Below, in pieces: positions 44,025 through 53,418 of a stretch of 64,000 nucleotides of DNA. Position numbers and translations under genes: made by a program. The DNA lies in NCBI GenBank assembly GCA_035515055.1, contig DATJBV010000028.1, forward strand, positions 6,825 to 70,824, in the 5' to 3' direction. The first letter of the stretch is position 1; the number at the start of each line of letters is the position of its first letter. Source of the stretch: Pollutimonas sp035515055. GTDB taxonomy: Bacteria; Pseudomonadota; Gammaproteobacteria; Burkholderiales; Burkholderiaceae_B. The notes beneath the pieces are model-generated. The model was not told the DNA's origin, ran no database searches, and saw nothing but the letters and a program-made list of their open reading frames with translations.

Positions 44025-44657
44025 AGGTGTGGACGTGGTCTCCGCCGCAAGGCGGCGTGCGCCGTTGTAGCGCTTCTTCCAGTAGGTTATGTCCATGCTT
44101 TCGACCCGCACCACGGCGCCCTTGCGGGGTGCGTGGACGAACTGCTGGTTGCCCAGGTAAATGCCTACGTGCGAATTTCGAAAGCCGCGGGTATTGAAAA
44201 ATACCAAGTCGCCTTTCCTGAGCTCGTTAAGCTTTACCGATTCGCCTTCCTGCGCCATTTCAACAGACTGGCGCGGCAACTTGAGCCCGAGGGATTTTTC
44301 GGCCGCATAGCTGACAAGTCCGCTGCAGTCGAATCCGGTATTTGGCGTATCGCCGCCCATCCGATACTTTACTCCCAGGAACTTTAAGGCCGTCGAGGCC
44401 AAGGCGCGAGGCGCCTTTGGAGGCGTGCTGGAAGGGTAGTTGGCGGCGAGGTATGCCCCCAAGGGATCGGCGCGCGTATGCGACAGGTACTGATAGCGTG
44501 CCAGGCGTCCGGCGTCGGATTCCGCGTATTCGTTCTGCGTATTGGTGGCGCAGCCAGCCAGTGCAAGCGTTACGCCAAGAATAAGAAACGTTGCGCCGCG
44601 TCGGTATGTAGTCGCGGAAAAGTACGGGGACAGGCAGGGCGGTTGATGCGGCGGCAT
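44007..44657 (-). CDS. NlpC/P60 family lipoprotein peptidase
   Basis: 216-residue outer-membrane or periplasmic lipoprotein similar to E. coli MepS (Spr), which cuts peptidoglycan cross-links. Signal peptide with lipobox LAGC (Cys36); the NlpC/P60 domain has Cys111 (GFDCSGLVSY), His163 (NSHVGIYLG) and His175 (FVHAPRKG). The start MPPHQPP has about 20 residues before the hydrophobic core, a little long. Earlier in-frame codons give a non-protein-like sequence. Confidence 0.88.
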   Translation of the reverse strand: MPPHQPPCLSPYFSATTYRRGATFLILGVTLALAGCATNTQNEYAESDAGRLARYQYLSHTRADPLGAYLAANYPSSTPPKAPRALASTALKFLGVKYRMGGDTPNTGFDCSGLVSYAAEKSLGLKLPRQSVEMAQEGESVKLNELRKGDLVFFNTRGFRNSHVGIYLGNQQFVHAPRKGAVVRVESMDITYWKKRYNGARRLAAETTSTPLVATN

Positions 44658-44807
44658 ATTCGGTTTCGTCTTGGTCTTCGTTTTGCGACAGGCGCCGACA
44701 GCTGGATGCAGCGATTTAGCATGAATTGTCTGCGAAACCTGTAACATCTGTCTGTATCGCCCCTTGAAAAGAGGGCAAACGACGGTCATATCGCACAAGA
44801 ATAAGGG
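44658..44807. other. Control region before the NlpC/P60 gene and the small reading frame
   Basis: The 150 bases between the NlpC/P60 start and the 49-codon frame hold no gene I can support. They probably contain the two divergent promoters; none is strong enough to mark. Confidence 0.4.
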
Positions 44808-44957
44808 ATGGAGTTTAACGAATCACTACCGGCAGGTAAAGAAGTATTTCCCGATAGCTTGGCTTTACTCAATCGGGTAGAAGGGCTAGTCTGTAGCGGC
44901 CAGCGTGCCGATACACTGCGGTTGGCGTCAAATTCCCTTTCAATATTCTACGGATAG
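44808..44957 (+). CDS. Possible 49-residue protein in frame with the GlcG-like gene
   Basis: A short frame, ATG at 44808 to TAG at 44957, encodes a 49-residue peptide starting MEFNESLPAGKEVFPDSLAL and ending SIFYG. It ends one codon before the GlcG-like ATG and is in the same frame, so only the TAG separates the two. An AAGGG touches the ATG, too close for a normal ribosome site. It could be a small coupled leader peptide or chance; I do not recognise the sequence. Confidence 0.3.
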   Translation: MEFNESLPAGKEVFPDSLALLNRVEGLVCSGQRADTLRLASNSLSIFYG

Positions 44958-44960
44958 CTT

Positions 44961-45368
44961 ATGAAGACCAAGCCAATTTTGAGCGTTGCCGAAGTGAAAA
45001 CCATACTTGAAGCGGCACAGGCCCACGCTGTGAGGCAGAACTGGGCAGTCACCATTTCGGTGGTGGATGACGGGGGACATCTTCTCGGGCTCGTGCGGCT
45101 CGATGGCGCAGCGCCGATCTCTGCGCAAATATCGCCGGCCAAGGCGCGCACCGCCGCTCTCGGCCGCCGGGAATCCAAAATCTATGAGGACTCCATTAAC
45201 CAAGGCAGGGTGTCGTTCCTGTCCGCGCCTGGCCTTGAAGCTATGTTGGAAGGCGGTGTGCCGGTGCTGGTCGACGGCCAGGTGGTCGGCGCTGTCGGCG
45301 TGTCCGGCGTGAAGTCCAATGAAGACGTGGAAATCGCCCGCGCGGGGATCGCTGCTCTGGCGCCATGA
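44961..45368 (+). CDS. GlcG/HbpS-like (DUF336) protein
   Basis: 135-residue protein of the GlcG/HbpS family: LSVAEVKTILEAAQAHAVRQ, then VVDDGGHLLGLVRLDGA and the C-terminal GGVPVLVDGQVVGAVGVSG. Members include a heme-binding sensor partner in Streptomyces and GlcG of glycolate operons; the role here is unknown. No signal peptide, so cytosolic. Overlaps the MFS gene by four bases (ATGA). Confidence 0.85.
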   Translation: MKTKPILSVAEVKTILEAAQAHAVRQNWAVTISVVDDGGHLLGLVRLDGAAPISAQISPAKARTAALGRRESKIYEDSINQGRVSFLSAPGLEAMLEGGVPVLVDGQVVGAVGVSGVKSNEDVEIARAGIAALAP

Positions 45369-46660
45369 ACGGCAAGTCTGTATTTCGGCGGGCCGTGCGT
45401 CCGGGCGTTACCCGGCGCGAGGTATGGGCTTGGGCGATGTACGACTTTGCCAATTCCGGATACACCACCGTCGTCTTGACGACGGTCTTCAGCGCGTATT
45501 TCGTCGGGGTGGTGGCGGCGGGCAAGACGTGGGGAACGCTGGCTTTTACGGCGGCGTTGTCGGTGTCTTATCTGGCCGTCATGCTTACCATGCCCGCCCT
45601 GGGCGCCCGGGCCGACGCGACCGCGGGCAAGCGGCGCTTGCTGTACGCCAGTACAGCGGGTTGTGTTGTTGCCACCGCTTTGTTGGTATTTGCAGGCCCA
45701 GGCAAGATCGCGTGGGCCTTGTTTTTTCTGGCAATCTCCAATTATTGCTATTGCGTAGGTGAGTCCGTCATTGCGGCGTTCCTGCCGGAGCTGGCTCGTT
45801 CCGAGGCATTGGGTCGGGTATCGGGCTGGGGTTGGAGCTTCGGCTATTTTGGCGGCATGCTCACGCTAGGCCTTTCCTTGGCGTTAGTTGCATGGGCGGG
45901 GGGGCGCGGACTCGCTGCCGGGGAGTATGTTCCCTGGGTCATGGCATTGACCGCACTGATATTCGCACTGGCGGCAATACCGTCATTTCTCTTTTTGCGT
46001 GAACGCACGCCGGCAACTCACCGTCCCGCGCAAGGCATGTTCAAGCGCCTATCGACGGCCTGGAGTGAAACGCGCCTGCGTTTTCCCGATTTCCGGCTTC
46101 TATTGTTGTGCGGCGCCTGTTATCACGCCGGTATTTCGGTGGTGATTACGCTATCAGCAGTGTATGCAACTCAGGCAATGGGCTTTACTATGGCTCAAAC
46201 CATGATGCTCGTCTTCACGGTCAATATTGCGGCCGCCGCAGGCGCTTTTCTTTTTGGTTCGTTTCAGGACAAGATCGGGCACCGGCTGGCGCTCTCGATC
46301 ACGCTGGTGGGCTGGGTATGCATGGTGCTGGTGGCATACTGGGCCATGCAGCCATGGGTCTTCTGGATGGCCGCTACGTTGGCGGGCCTTTGCATGGGTA
46401 CCAGCCAAAGCGCGGGAAGGGCAATGGTGGGGGCGCTTGCACCGCAAACGCGATTAGCCGAGTTCTATTCGTTGTGGGCATTCGCCACCCAGTTGGCGGC
46501 GGTTGTAGGGCCATTGTGCTATGGCCTCGTCACTTGGTTCACGGCAGGCAACCATCGTCTAGCCTTGTTGTCCACGGGTCTGTTCTTCATTGCGGGCCTT
46601 GCCGTCCTTGCCCGCCTGGATTTTGCCCGCGGATCCGTGGCGCGCGACGCACCGGCGTAA
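45365..46660 (+). CDS. MFS transporter, UMF1 (Atg22-like) family
   Basis: 431-residue inner-membrane transporter with about twelve membrane segments. The N-terminal WAWAMYDFANSGYTTVVLT is the hallmark of UMF1-type proteins related to yeast Atg22, an amino-acid effluxer. Substrate unknown in bacteria. Cotranscribed with the GlcG-like gene; acs begins 87 bases downstream and may have its own promoter. Confidence 0.85.
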   Translation: MNGKSVFRRAVRPGVTRREVWAWAMYDFANSGYTTVVLTTVFSAYFVGVVAAGKTWGTLAFTAALSVSYLAVMLTMPALGARADATAGKRRLLYASTAGCVVATALLVFAGPGKIAWALFFLAISNYCYCVGESVIAAFLPELARSEALGRVSGWGWSFGYFGGMLTLGLSLALVAWAGGRGLAAGEYVPWVMALTALIFALAAIPSFLFLRERTPATHRPAQGMFKRLSTAWSETRLRFPDFRLLLLCGACYHAGISVVITLSAVYATQAMGFTMAQTMMLVFTVNIAAAAGAFLFGSFQDKIGHRLALSITLVGWVCMVLVAYWAMQPWVFWMAATLAGLCMGTSQSAGRAMVGALAPQTRLAEFYSLWAFATQLAAVVGPLCYGLVTWFTAGNHRLALLSTGLFFIAGLAVLARLDFARGSVARDAPA

Positions 46661-46747
46661 TTAGGACTCGCGCCGTCAGGCGTACGTAAGCAGGATTGGG
46701 TACGGTTAGGCAAGAATTCAAACAAACATCGACAGGAGCCAAGCAAC

Positions 46748-48727
46748 ATGTCTAGCGCAATTGAATCAGTGTTGGTCGAAAACCGCGTGTTTCCACCATT
46801 CTCCAATTTGGTCGAAGGCGCCGCCATTTCGGGTATGCCGGCCTACGAGGCGATGTGCCGCCGGGCCCTGGCTTCGCCGGAAGCGTTTTGGGGAGACCTC
46901 GCTCGGGACAATCTGCAATGGACGACACCCTTCAGCCAGGTGCTGGACGAATCGAACGCCCCGTTTTACCGCTGGTTCGGCGATGGCGAAATGAATGTGT
47001 CGGCCAACTGCCTGGACCGGCACCTGAACACGCCCACAGCCAGCAAGAAAGCCATCATTTTCGAGGCGGACGACGGCAAGGTCACCTCGGTGACCTACCA
47101 AGAGCTGCATGCGCGCGTTTGCCAGTTCGCCAATGGGCTGAAGTCGCTGGGACATGCCACGGGCGAACGCGCCATCATCTATATGCCCATGTCGGTCGAG
47201 GCAGTCATCGCCATGCAGGCTTGCGCGCGCCTGGGCATCATCCACTCGGTCGTGTTCGGCGGATTCTCATCCAAGAGCCTGCATGAGCGCACGATCGACG
47301 TGGGAGCAACGCTCGTCATTACCGCCGACGAACAGGTGCGCGGGGGCAAGAACATCCCGCTAAAGAGCGCGGTGGACGACGCCCTGGCCATGGGCGGTTG
47401 CGAGGCCGTTGCCCACGTCGTCGTCTATCGACGCACAGGCGGCCCGGTGCGGTGGCAGCCGGGGCGCGACATCTGGATGCACGAATTGGCAAATGGGCAG
47501 GCTGGCATGTGCGAGCCCGTGCCCGTCAATGCGGAGCACCCGCTATTCATTCTGTATACGTCCGGCTCGACGGGCAAGCCCAAAGGCGTGCAGCACGCCA
47601 GTGCGGGCTTTTTGCTTTGGGCGCTGCTTACCGTCAAATGGACCTTCGATGCCAAGGACACAGACGTGTTCTGGTGCACGGCCGATGTCGGCTGGGTGAC
47701 CGGGCACACGTACATTACCTATGGGCCTCTGGCGGCCGGCCTCACGCAGGTTGTCTTTGAAGGGGTGCCAACCTATCCCAATGTGGGGCGCTTCTGGGAA
47801 ATGATACAGCGCCATAAAGTCACGGTGTTCTACACGGCGCCCACCGCCATCCGTTCGCTGACGAAAGCCGCGGAAACATCGCCCGACTACCATCCGCGCC
47901 AGTACGACCTTGCCAGCTTGCGCATTATCGGTTCCGTCGGCGAGCCCATCAATCCGGAAGCCTGGATGTGGTACTACACGAACGTGGGCGGGGAACGGTG
48001 TCCAGTGTTGGATACGTGGTGGCAAACCGAGACAGGCGCCCACATGATCACACCGTTGCCGGGCGTGACTCCATTGAAACCAGGTTCCTGCACGTTGCCC
48101 TTGCCCGGCATCGAAGCGGCCGTCGTCGACGAGGCGGGTGAACCGGTTGAAGCCGGGAAGGGCGGTTTTCTGGTCATTACCCGGCCGTGGCCCGCCATGA
48201 TAAGAACCATCTGGGGAGATCCGGAACGGTTCAAGAAGAGCTACTTTCCTCCGGAGCTCAACGGCGCCTATCTCGCCGGCGACGGTGCGCAGCGCGATGC
48301 GGACGGCTATTTCTGGATCATGGGCCGGATCGACGACGTCCTGAATGTCTCGGGCCATCGCCTGGGTACGATGGAAGTGGAATCGGCCCTCGTTTCGCAT
48401 GAGCTCGTGGCCGAGGCGGCCGTTGTGGGCCGTCCGGACGCCACGACAGGAGAGGCCGTCGTGGCGTTCGTGGTGCTCAATCGATCATTGCCCGAAGGCG
48501 AGGAGGCCGATCAAATAGCCAAGCAGTTGCGCGATTGGGTGGCCAAGGAGATCGGGCCTATTGCCAAGCCGAAAGACATACGCTTTGGCGAGAACTTGCC
48601 GAAAACCCGTTCTGGCAAAATCATGAGACGCCTATTGCGGGTCGTGGCCAAGGGCGAGGAAATAACCCAGGATGTCTCCACCCTTGAAAACCCGGCCATT
48701 CTGGACCAGATGTCGCAGGCGCGATAG
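46748..48727 (+). CDS. acs: Acetyl-CoA synthetase
   Basis: AMP-forming ligase that activates acetate to acetyl-CoA. 659 residues (E. coli 652). The AMP-binding P-loop YTSGSTGKPKGVQHASAGF, WWQTETGAHMITPLPG and GRIDDVLNVSGHRLGTMEVE are present, and the C-terminal PKTRSGKIMRRLLR carries the lysine that is acetylated in the family. A related propionate or acetoacetate enzyme is less likely. A strong terminator follows. Confidence 0.9.
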   Translation: MSSAIESVLVENRVFPPFSNLVEGAAISGMPAYEAMCRRALASPEAFWGDLARDNLQWTTPFSQVLDESNAPFYRWFGDGEMNVSANCLDRHLNTPTASKKAIIFEADDGKVTSVTYQELHARVCQFANGLKSLGHATGERAIIYMPMSVEAVIAMQACARLGIIHSVVFGGFSSKSLHERTIDVGATLVITADEQVRGGKNIPLKSAVDDALAMGGCEAVAHVVVYRRTGGPVRWQPGRDIWMHELANGQAGMCEPVPVNAEHPLFILYTSGSTGKPKGVQHASAGFLLWALLTVKWTFDAKDTDVFWCTADVGWVTGHTYITYGPLAAGLTQVVFEGVPTYPNVGRFWEMIQRHKVTVFYTAPTAIRSLTKAAETSPDYHPRQYDLASLRIIGSVGEPINPEAWMWYYTNVGGERCPVLDTWWQTETGAHMITPLPGVTPLKPGSCTLPLPGIEAAVVDEAGEPVEAGKGGFLVITRPWPAMIRTIWGDPERFKKSYFPPELNGAYLAGDGAQRDADGYFWIMGRIDDVLNVSGHRLGTMEVESALVSHELVAEAAVVGRPDATTGEAVVAFVVLNRSLPEGEEADQIAKQLRDWVAKEIGPIAKPKDIRFGENLPKTRSGKIMRRLLRVVAKGEEITQDVSTLENPAILDQMSQAR

Positions 48728-48763
48728 TTCCCCGGGAGGCTATACTCGGGCCTCTGATAAACC

Positions 48764-48796
48764 ACAAAAAATCAGGCCCACCGCCTGATTTTTTGT
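48764..48796. terminator. Terminator after acs
   Basis: ACAAAAAATCAGGC and GCCTGATTTTTTGT form a 14-bp perfect stem around the loop CCACC, with the T-run inside the 3' arm. The stem has an A-run on the other side, so it could also work on the minus strand. Confidence 0.9.
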
Positions 48797-48824
48797 TGTC
48801 CGCGCATATGTACCGGAGCATTGT

Positions 48825-49703
48825 TTGACTCAACAGCAAAACGACAGGGGCGCCCTGGTCCTGATGGCCATGACAGTGGCTATTTGGGGATACAGCTGGA
48901 TCGTCATGAAAACCCTGTCGCCGCTCATGGGCCCGTTCGACTTGGTCATGGCGCGCTATGGACTGGCGTTTGTTTTCCTGTTTCTTGTCCTCGTCGCTAC
49001 ACGTCAACCGCTGAAGTTTCCGCCCTTCTGGTCAACGCTCGGTATTGCTGTGTTTCAGGCGACCGCTTTCCAGTCCTTTTGCCAGTTGGCGCTTGTCACC
49101 GGCGGTGCGGGTCATGTCGTCATGCTTGCCTATACGATGCCTTTCTGGGTCCTGGTCTTTGCCTGGCTATTGCTGGGCGAGCGGCCGGCTCGCCGCCACG
49201 TGATCGCATTCGGGCTTGCCGGTGTGGGCCTGCTTGCCATCATTGCCCCTTGGCGTGGCATAGGCAGTTTGCAGGCCTCGCTACTGGCGTTGGCCGGCGG
49301 CATGAGCTGGGGGCTGGGCGTCGTGTTGAGCAAGATGATGTTTCAGCGTCATCAGCCGCATGTCCTTAATCTGACCACGTGGCAAATGTTCCTGGGTGCG
49401 GTGCTTACCTGGCCGCTTACTTTGCTGATTCCGCAGCAGGAAATTGTATGGGGAATGGAACTGGCCTGGGGTTTGGCCTACATGGCCATCATGGCGTCGG
49501 CGTTGGGATGGTGGCTTTGGCTGTCTGTGGTGCGCCGCGTCAGCGCGACGGTCGCCGGCATGTCGAGCCTGGGCGTTCCCGTGCTGACAGTGATACTGGC
49601 GTGGGTGTTATTGGGCGAACAGCCCGGTGTGCTGGAGTTGTTGGGTATTGCGTTGATCATGGCGGGGCTGATGGTCTTGAACCTGCCCCGCCGTACCGCC
49701 TAA
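48825..49703 (+). CDS. EamA family (DMT) transporter
   Basis: 292-residue inner-membrane protein with ten membrane segments in two EamA repeats; the first begins MTVAIWGYSWIVMKTLSPLMGP, the second GGMSWGLGVVLSKMMF. LGEQPGVLELLGIALIMAG is the typical end. TTG start at 48825; a later start is possible. Such proteins export amino acids or metabolites; the substrate is not known. Convergent with the ETF-QO gene. Confidence 0.85.
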   Translation: MTQQQNDRGALVLMAMTVAIWGYSWIVMKTLSPLMGPFDLVMARYGLAFVFLFLVLVATRQPLKFPPFWSTLGIAVFQATAFQSFCQLALVTGGAGHVVMLAYTMPFWVLVFAWLLLGERPARRHVIAFGLAGVGLLAIIAPWRGIGSLQASLLALAGGMSWGLGVVLSKMMFQRHQPHVLNLTTWQMFLGAVLTWPLTLLIPQQEIVWGMELAWGLAYMAIMASALGWWLWLSVVRRVSATVAGMSSLGVPVLTVILAWVLLGEQPGVLELLGIALIMAGLMVLNLPRRTA

Positions 49704-49712
49704 GTCTACGTA

Positions 49713-51359
49713 TTACATGCCGTTGTAGACTGGTCCTTCGCCGCCTTGCGGCGCGACCCACACAATGTTCTGCGACGGATCCTTGATATCGCAAGTTTTA
49801 CAGTGCACGCAGTTCTGTGCATTGATCTGCAGGCGATCCTCTCCGGTATCGGTCTTGACGAATTCATAGACGCCGGCCGGGCAGTAACGGGCTTCCGGAC
49901 CCGCATATTTGGCCAGGTTGAGCGACACGGGAATGGAGGCGTCTTTCAGCGTCAGGTGAACGGGTTCGTTTTCATCGTGATTGGTGTTCGAGATGAAGAC
50001 CGAACTTAGACGGTCGAACGTAAGCTTGCCGTCGGGCTTCGGGTAGTCGATAGGCGCGCACTCGGCCGCCGGCTGAAGACAGGCATGGTCGGGCTTGCTG
50101 TGATGCAGCGTCCAGGGCATTTTTCCTCGTAGCAGCCACTGTTCCACGCCGGTCATCAGTGTGGCAACCGTGCGTCCCTTCTTGAACCACTGCTTGAAGT
50201 TGCGCGCCTTGTTCAATTCGGCGTGTAGCCAGGAGTTTTCGAAGGAAGCAGGGTAGGCGACCAGTTCGTCTTGGCTGCGCCCGGCCAGAAGGGCGTCGAA
50301 CGCCGCTTCCGCCGCCAATGCGCCCGTCTTGATGGCTGAGTGGCTTCCCTTGATGCGCGACGCGTTCAGTACCCCGGCTTCGCATCCGACCATCACACCG
50401 CCCGGGAAACAAAGCTTGGGCAGGGACAGGAGTCCGCCGGCCGTGAGGGACCGAGCCCCATAGGCAATACGTTTGCCGCCTTCGAAGGTGGCGCGTATGG
50501 CTGGATGCGTTTTATACCGTTGGAATTCTTCAAATGGGGACAGCCATGGGTTGGCATAATCCAGGCCAACCACAAGTCCCACCGCTACCAGATTGTCGGC
50601 CATGTGGTATAGGAACGAACCGCCGTAGGTGTCGGCATCCAGGGGCCAACCAGCGGTATGAACGACCAAGCCCGGTTGCGACTGGGATGGGTCGACTTCC
50701 CACATTTCCTTGATGCCGATGCCGTAGCTTTGCGGATCGCGGCCAGCATCCAGCTTGTAGCGCGCAATGAGTTCGCGTCCCAGTTGACCGCGCGAACCCT
50801 CCGCAAATACGGTGTACCGCGCATGGAGTTCCATACCGGGCTGGTAGTGAGCCGTAGGCGTGCCGTCTCGGGCGACGCCCATGTCGCCCGTGGCGACCCC
50901 CCTGACCGCGCCCGATTCCGAATACAAGACCTCGGTGGCGGCGAAACCGGGGAATAAGTCTACGCCCATCGCCTCGGCTTGCTCGCCCAGCCAGCGGGTG
51001 ACATTGCCCAGCCGGACGATGTAGTTGCCTTCGTTATGGAAGCATTGGGGCAGCAGCCAGTTGGGCGTTGCGCGCGAGCCATTTTGGGTGAGGAACAGAA
51101 ACTTGTCTTCCGTGACAGCCGTGCCCATGGGCGCGCCTTTCTCTTTCCAATCGGGAATGAGTTCGGTAAGCGCGCGAGGATCCATTACCGCGCCGGACAA
51201 AATATGCGCGCCCACTTCCGAACCCTTCTCTAGCACACAGACACTGACCTCGTGGTCGCGCGCCGCGGCAAGTTGCTTAAGGCGAATGGCTGTGGCCAAG
51301 CCGGCCGGTCCACCGCCCACGACGACAACGTCGTATTCCATTGATTCGCGTTCAGCCAT
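49713..51359 (-). CDS. Electron transfer flavoprotein-ubiquinone oxidoreductase
   Basis: Takes electrons from ETF (fatty-acid and amino-acid oxidation) to ubiquinone at the inner membrane. 548 residues. FAD motif VVVVGGGPAGLATAIRLK at the N-terminus, a quinone-binding middle, and C-terminal [4Fe-4S] ligands in YCPAGVYEF and NCVHCKTCDIKDP, then VWVAPQGGEGPVY. A second ATG (MEYDVV) six codons in is also possible. No ETF genes are in the window. Confidence 0.95.
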   Translation of the reverse strand: MAERESMEYDVVVVGGGPAGLATAIRLKQLAAARDHEVSVCVLEKGSEVGAHILSGAVMDPRALTELIPDWKEKGAPMGTAVTEDKFLFLTQNGSRATPNWLLPQCFHNEGNYIVRLGNVTRWLGEQAEAMGVDLFPGFAATEVLYSESGAVRGVATGDMGVARDGTPTAHYQPGMELHARYTVFAEGSRGQLGRELIARYKLDAGRDPQSYGIGIKEMWEVDPSQSQPGLVVHTAGWPLDADTYGGSFLYHMADNLVAVGLVVGLDYANPWLSPFEEFQRYKTHPAIRATFEGGKRIAYGARSLTAGGLLSLPKLCFPGGVMVGCEAGVLNASRIKGSHSAIKTGALAAEAAFDALLAGRSQDELVAYPASFENSWLHAELNKARNFKQWFKKGRTVATLMTGVEQWLLRGKMPWTLHHSKPDHACLQPAAECAPIDYPKPDGKLTFDRLSSVFISNTNHDENEPVHLTLKDASIPVSLNLAKYAGPEARYCPAGVYEFVKTDTGEDRLQINAQNCVHCKTCDIKDPSQNIVWVAPQGGEGPVYNGM

Positions 51360-51492
51360 GTTGTATGTATCTCCGTATGTCTGGCATGTTCGTCAAGCGG
51401 GCAAGTCAGCCTGCCTGGTCTGGTGAATTGTATTGTAGTCTTGCCGTTATACTTGCCGTTTCATCTGAGCCAGGTAAAAAAGGCCATTGTTA

Positions 51493-51933
51493 ATGCAATT
51501 TGACACCACTTCAGCCGCCCCTGCCATCGGCGGCACCGTTCGTTACACCATGCCTGTACGGTGGGGCGATATGGACGCACAACGGCACGTAAACAATACC
51601 GTGTACTTCCGTTTTTTCGAAGAGGCGCGAGTGCGTTTGTTCGAGGACGCCGGCATTGCGCTGTCAGCCAACAGAGTGGGTATTCTGGCTCACACATCCT
51701 GCGATTTCCTCAAGCCAATCATTTACCCGGCATCCGTCGTCATTACGCAGGTGCTGGTGCGGGTGGGACGTTCGAGCATGAGCATCGACGCCACTATCGA
51801 GCGCGAAGACGAACCCGGCGTGCCGTACGCAACGGGCAATTACGTTATGGTCTGCGCCAATGCGGAGACCGGCAAATCGGTTCCATGGACCAGCGTCGAA
51901 CTTGAGGGTTTTGCCAAGCTTTTCCGCGCATAG
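51493..51933 (+). CDS. Acyl-CoA thioesterase, 4HBT hotdog family
   Basis: 146-residue hotdog-fold thioesterase. VRWGDMDAQRHVNNTVYFRFFEEAR holds the catalytic Asp of the 4-hydroxybenzoyl-CoA thioesterase/YbgC type. Start at ATG (MQFDTT); a TTG two codons upstream is in frame. It lies 69 bases before the CoA-transferase genes on the same strand. The acyl-CoA substrate is not known. Confidence 0.85.
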   Translation: MQFDTTSAAPAIGGTVRYTMPVRWGDMDAQRHVNNTVYFRFFEEARVRLFEDAGIALSANRVGILAHTSCDFLKPIIYPASVVITQVLVRVGRSSMSIDATIEREDEPGVPYATGNYVMVCANAETGKSVPWTSVELEGFAKLFRA

Positions 51934-52002
51934 CCGGTGGCGTCACGGCTTGTGGGCGGTAATCCCGGTTTTTTTTCTAGGTTTTTCAATAAGGATGGAG
52001 TG

Positions 52003-52710
52003 ATGGATAAAGTCTACCCAAGTGCCGCAGAAGCACTCAAAGGCGTGGTTGCCGATAACCAGATGATAGCCGTCGGAGGCTTCGGTCTTTGCGGTATTCC
52101 CGAGGCCCTTATCGCTGCCTTGCGCGATTCTGGCGTCCAGAACCTGACATGCATAAGCAACAATGCCGGTGTCGATGGCTTCGGTCTGGGACAACTGCTC
52201 AGCACGCGCCAAATAAAGAAGATGATTGCATCATACGTGGGCGAGAACAAGGAATTCGAACGCCAGTATCTGGCTGGCGAACTTGAACTGGAATTCACGC
52301 CGCAGGGAACGTTGGCCGAAAAACTGCGTGCCGGCGGTGCCGGTATTCCTGCGTTCTTCACGCGCACCGGAGTGGGCACCATTGTGGCCGACGGGAAGGA
52401 AGTCCGCGACTTCGATGGCGAAAAGTACGTCATGGAGCGCTCGCTAGTGCCGGATGTCTCGCTGGTAAAAGCCTACAAGGCCGACCGCAGCGGCAACCTG
52501 GTGTTCCGCAAGACGGCGCGCAATTTCAATCCCAACGTCGCCATGGCGGGGAAAATCACCATTGTCGAAGTCGAGGAAATCGTCGAGACAGGCACATTCG
52601 ATCCAGACCAGGTCCACTTGCCCGGCATCTTTGTGCACCGCATTGTCTTGAATGCCAATCCCGAAAAACGTATCGAACAGCGTACCATCCGCGCAGCGCA
52701 AGGAGCTTAA
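52003..52710 (+). CDS. scoA: 3-oxoacid CoA-transferase subunit A
   Basis: Alpha subunit of a class I CoA-transferase that moves CoA from succinyl-CoA to acetoacetate or a 3-oxoacid. 235 residues with IAVGGFGLCGIPEALIAAL (CoA-binding glycine motif) and the TFDPDQVHLPGIFVHRIV C-terminal block of SCOT. Start at MDKVYP. Subunit B follows two bases later. Similar pairs act in ketone-body use, aromatic (PcaIJ) or butyrate degradation; SCOT is the closest by eye. Confidence 0.9.
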   Translation: MDKVYPSAAEALKGVVADNQMIAVGGFGLCGIPEALIAALRDSGVQNLTCISNNAGVDGFGLGQLLSTRQIKKMIASYVGENKEFERQYLAGELELEFTPQGTLAEKLRAGGAGIPAFFTRTGVGTIVADGKEVRDFDGEKYVMERSLVPDVSLVKAYKADRSGNLVFRKTARNFNPNVAMAGKITIVEVEEIVETGTFDPDQVHLPGIFVHRIVLNANPEKRIEQRTIRAAQGA

Positions 52711-52712
52711 TA

Positions 52713-53366
52713 ATGGCCTGGAATCGTGATGAAATGGCAGCACGCGCTGCACGTGAACTGAAAGATGGTTTCTATGTAAACCTCGGTATCGGCTTGCCTA
52801 CGATGGTGGCCAATCATGTGCCGGAAGGCATGGAAGTTTGGCTGCAGTCGGAGAACGGCCTGCTGGGCATCGGCCCCTTTCCGACAGAAGACGAGATTGA
52901 CCCTGACCTGATCAATGCCGGCAAACAAACCATTACGACATTGCCGGGTTCGTCAATTTTTTCGTCGGCCGACTCCTTCGGCATGATACGCGGCGGCAAG
53001 ATCAACCTGGCCATCCTCGGCGCCATGCAAGTGTCGCAAACCGGCGATCTCGCAAACTGGATGATCCCCGGAAAAATGATCAAGGGCATGGGCGGCGCGA
53101 TGGATCTTGTAGCCGGTGTGGGTAGGGTGGTAGTGCTGATGGAACATGTGGCGCGCAAGAAAGACGGCACGGAAGATCTGAAGATTCTGCCGGAATGCAC
53201 GCTACCGTTGACCGGTGTTGGTGTGGTCGACGTGATCATCAGCGATCTGGGTGTCATGGAAGTGACGCCGGAAGGCCTGAAGCTGGTTGAACTGGCACCC
53301 GGCGTGAGCGTCGATGAAATACAGGCCAAGACCGGCGCGAGAATGGACGTGTCGGCGCTAGCCTGA
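52713..53366 (+). CDS. scoB: 3-oxoacid CoA-transferase subunit B
   Basis: Beta subunit of the CoA-transferase. 217 residues. The catalytic glutamate is in SENGLLGIGPFP near residue 47, followed by GSSIFSSADSFGMIRGGKIN and a GGAMDLVAGVGRVVVLMEH block, all typical. Translated with subunit A (two-base gap, AAGGAG inside the end of A). Confidence 0.92.
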   Translation: MAWNRDEMAARAARELKDGFYVNLGIGLPTMVANHVPEGMEVWLQSENGLLGIGPFPTEDEIDPDLINAGKQTITTLPGSSIFSSADSFGMIRGGKINLAILGAMQVSQTGDLANWMIPGKMIKGMGGAMDLVAGVGRVVVLMEHVARKKDGTEDLKILPECTLPLTGVGVVDVIISDLGVMEVTPEGLKLVELAPGVSVDEIQAKTGARMDVSALA

Positions 53367-53418
53367 TCCTGCCGTTTTGTAAACGCCGGCCTGCCCGCCG
53401 GTCTGAAGAAGGAAAGCT

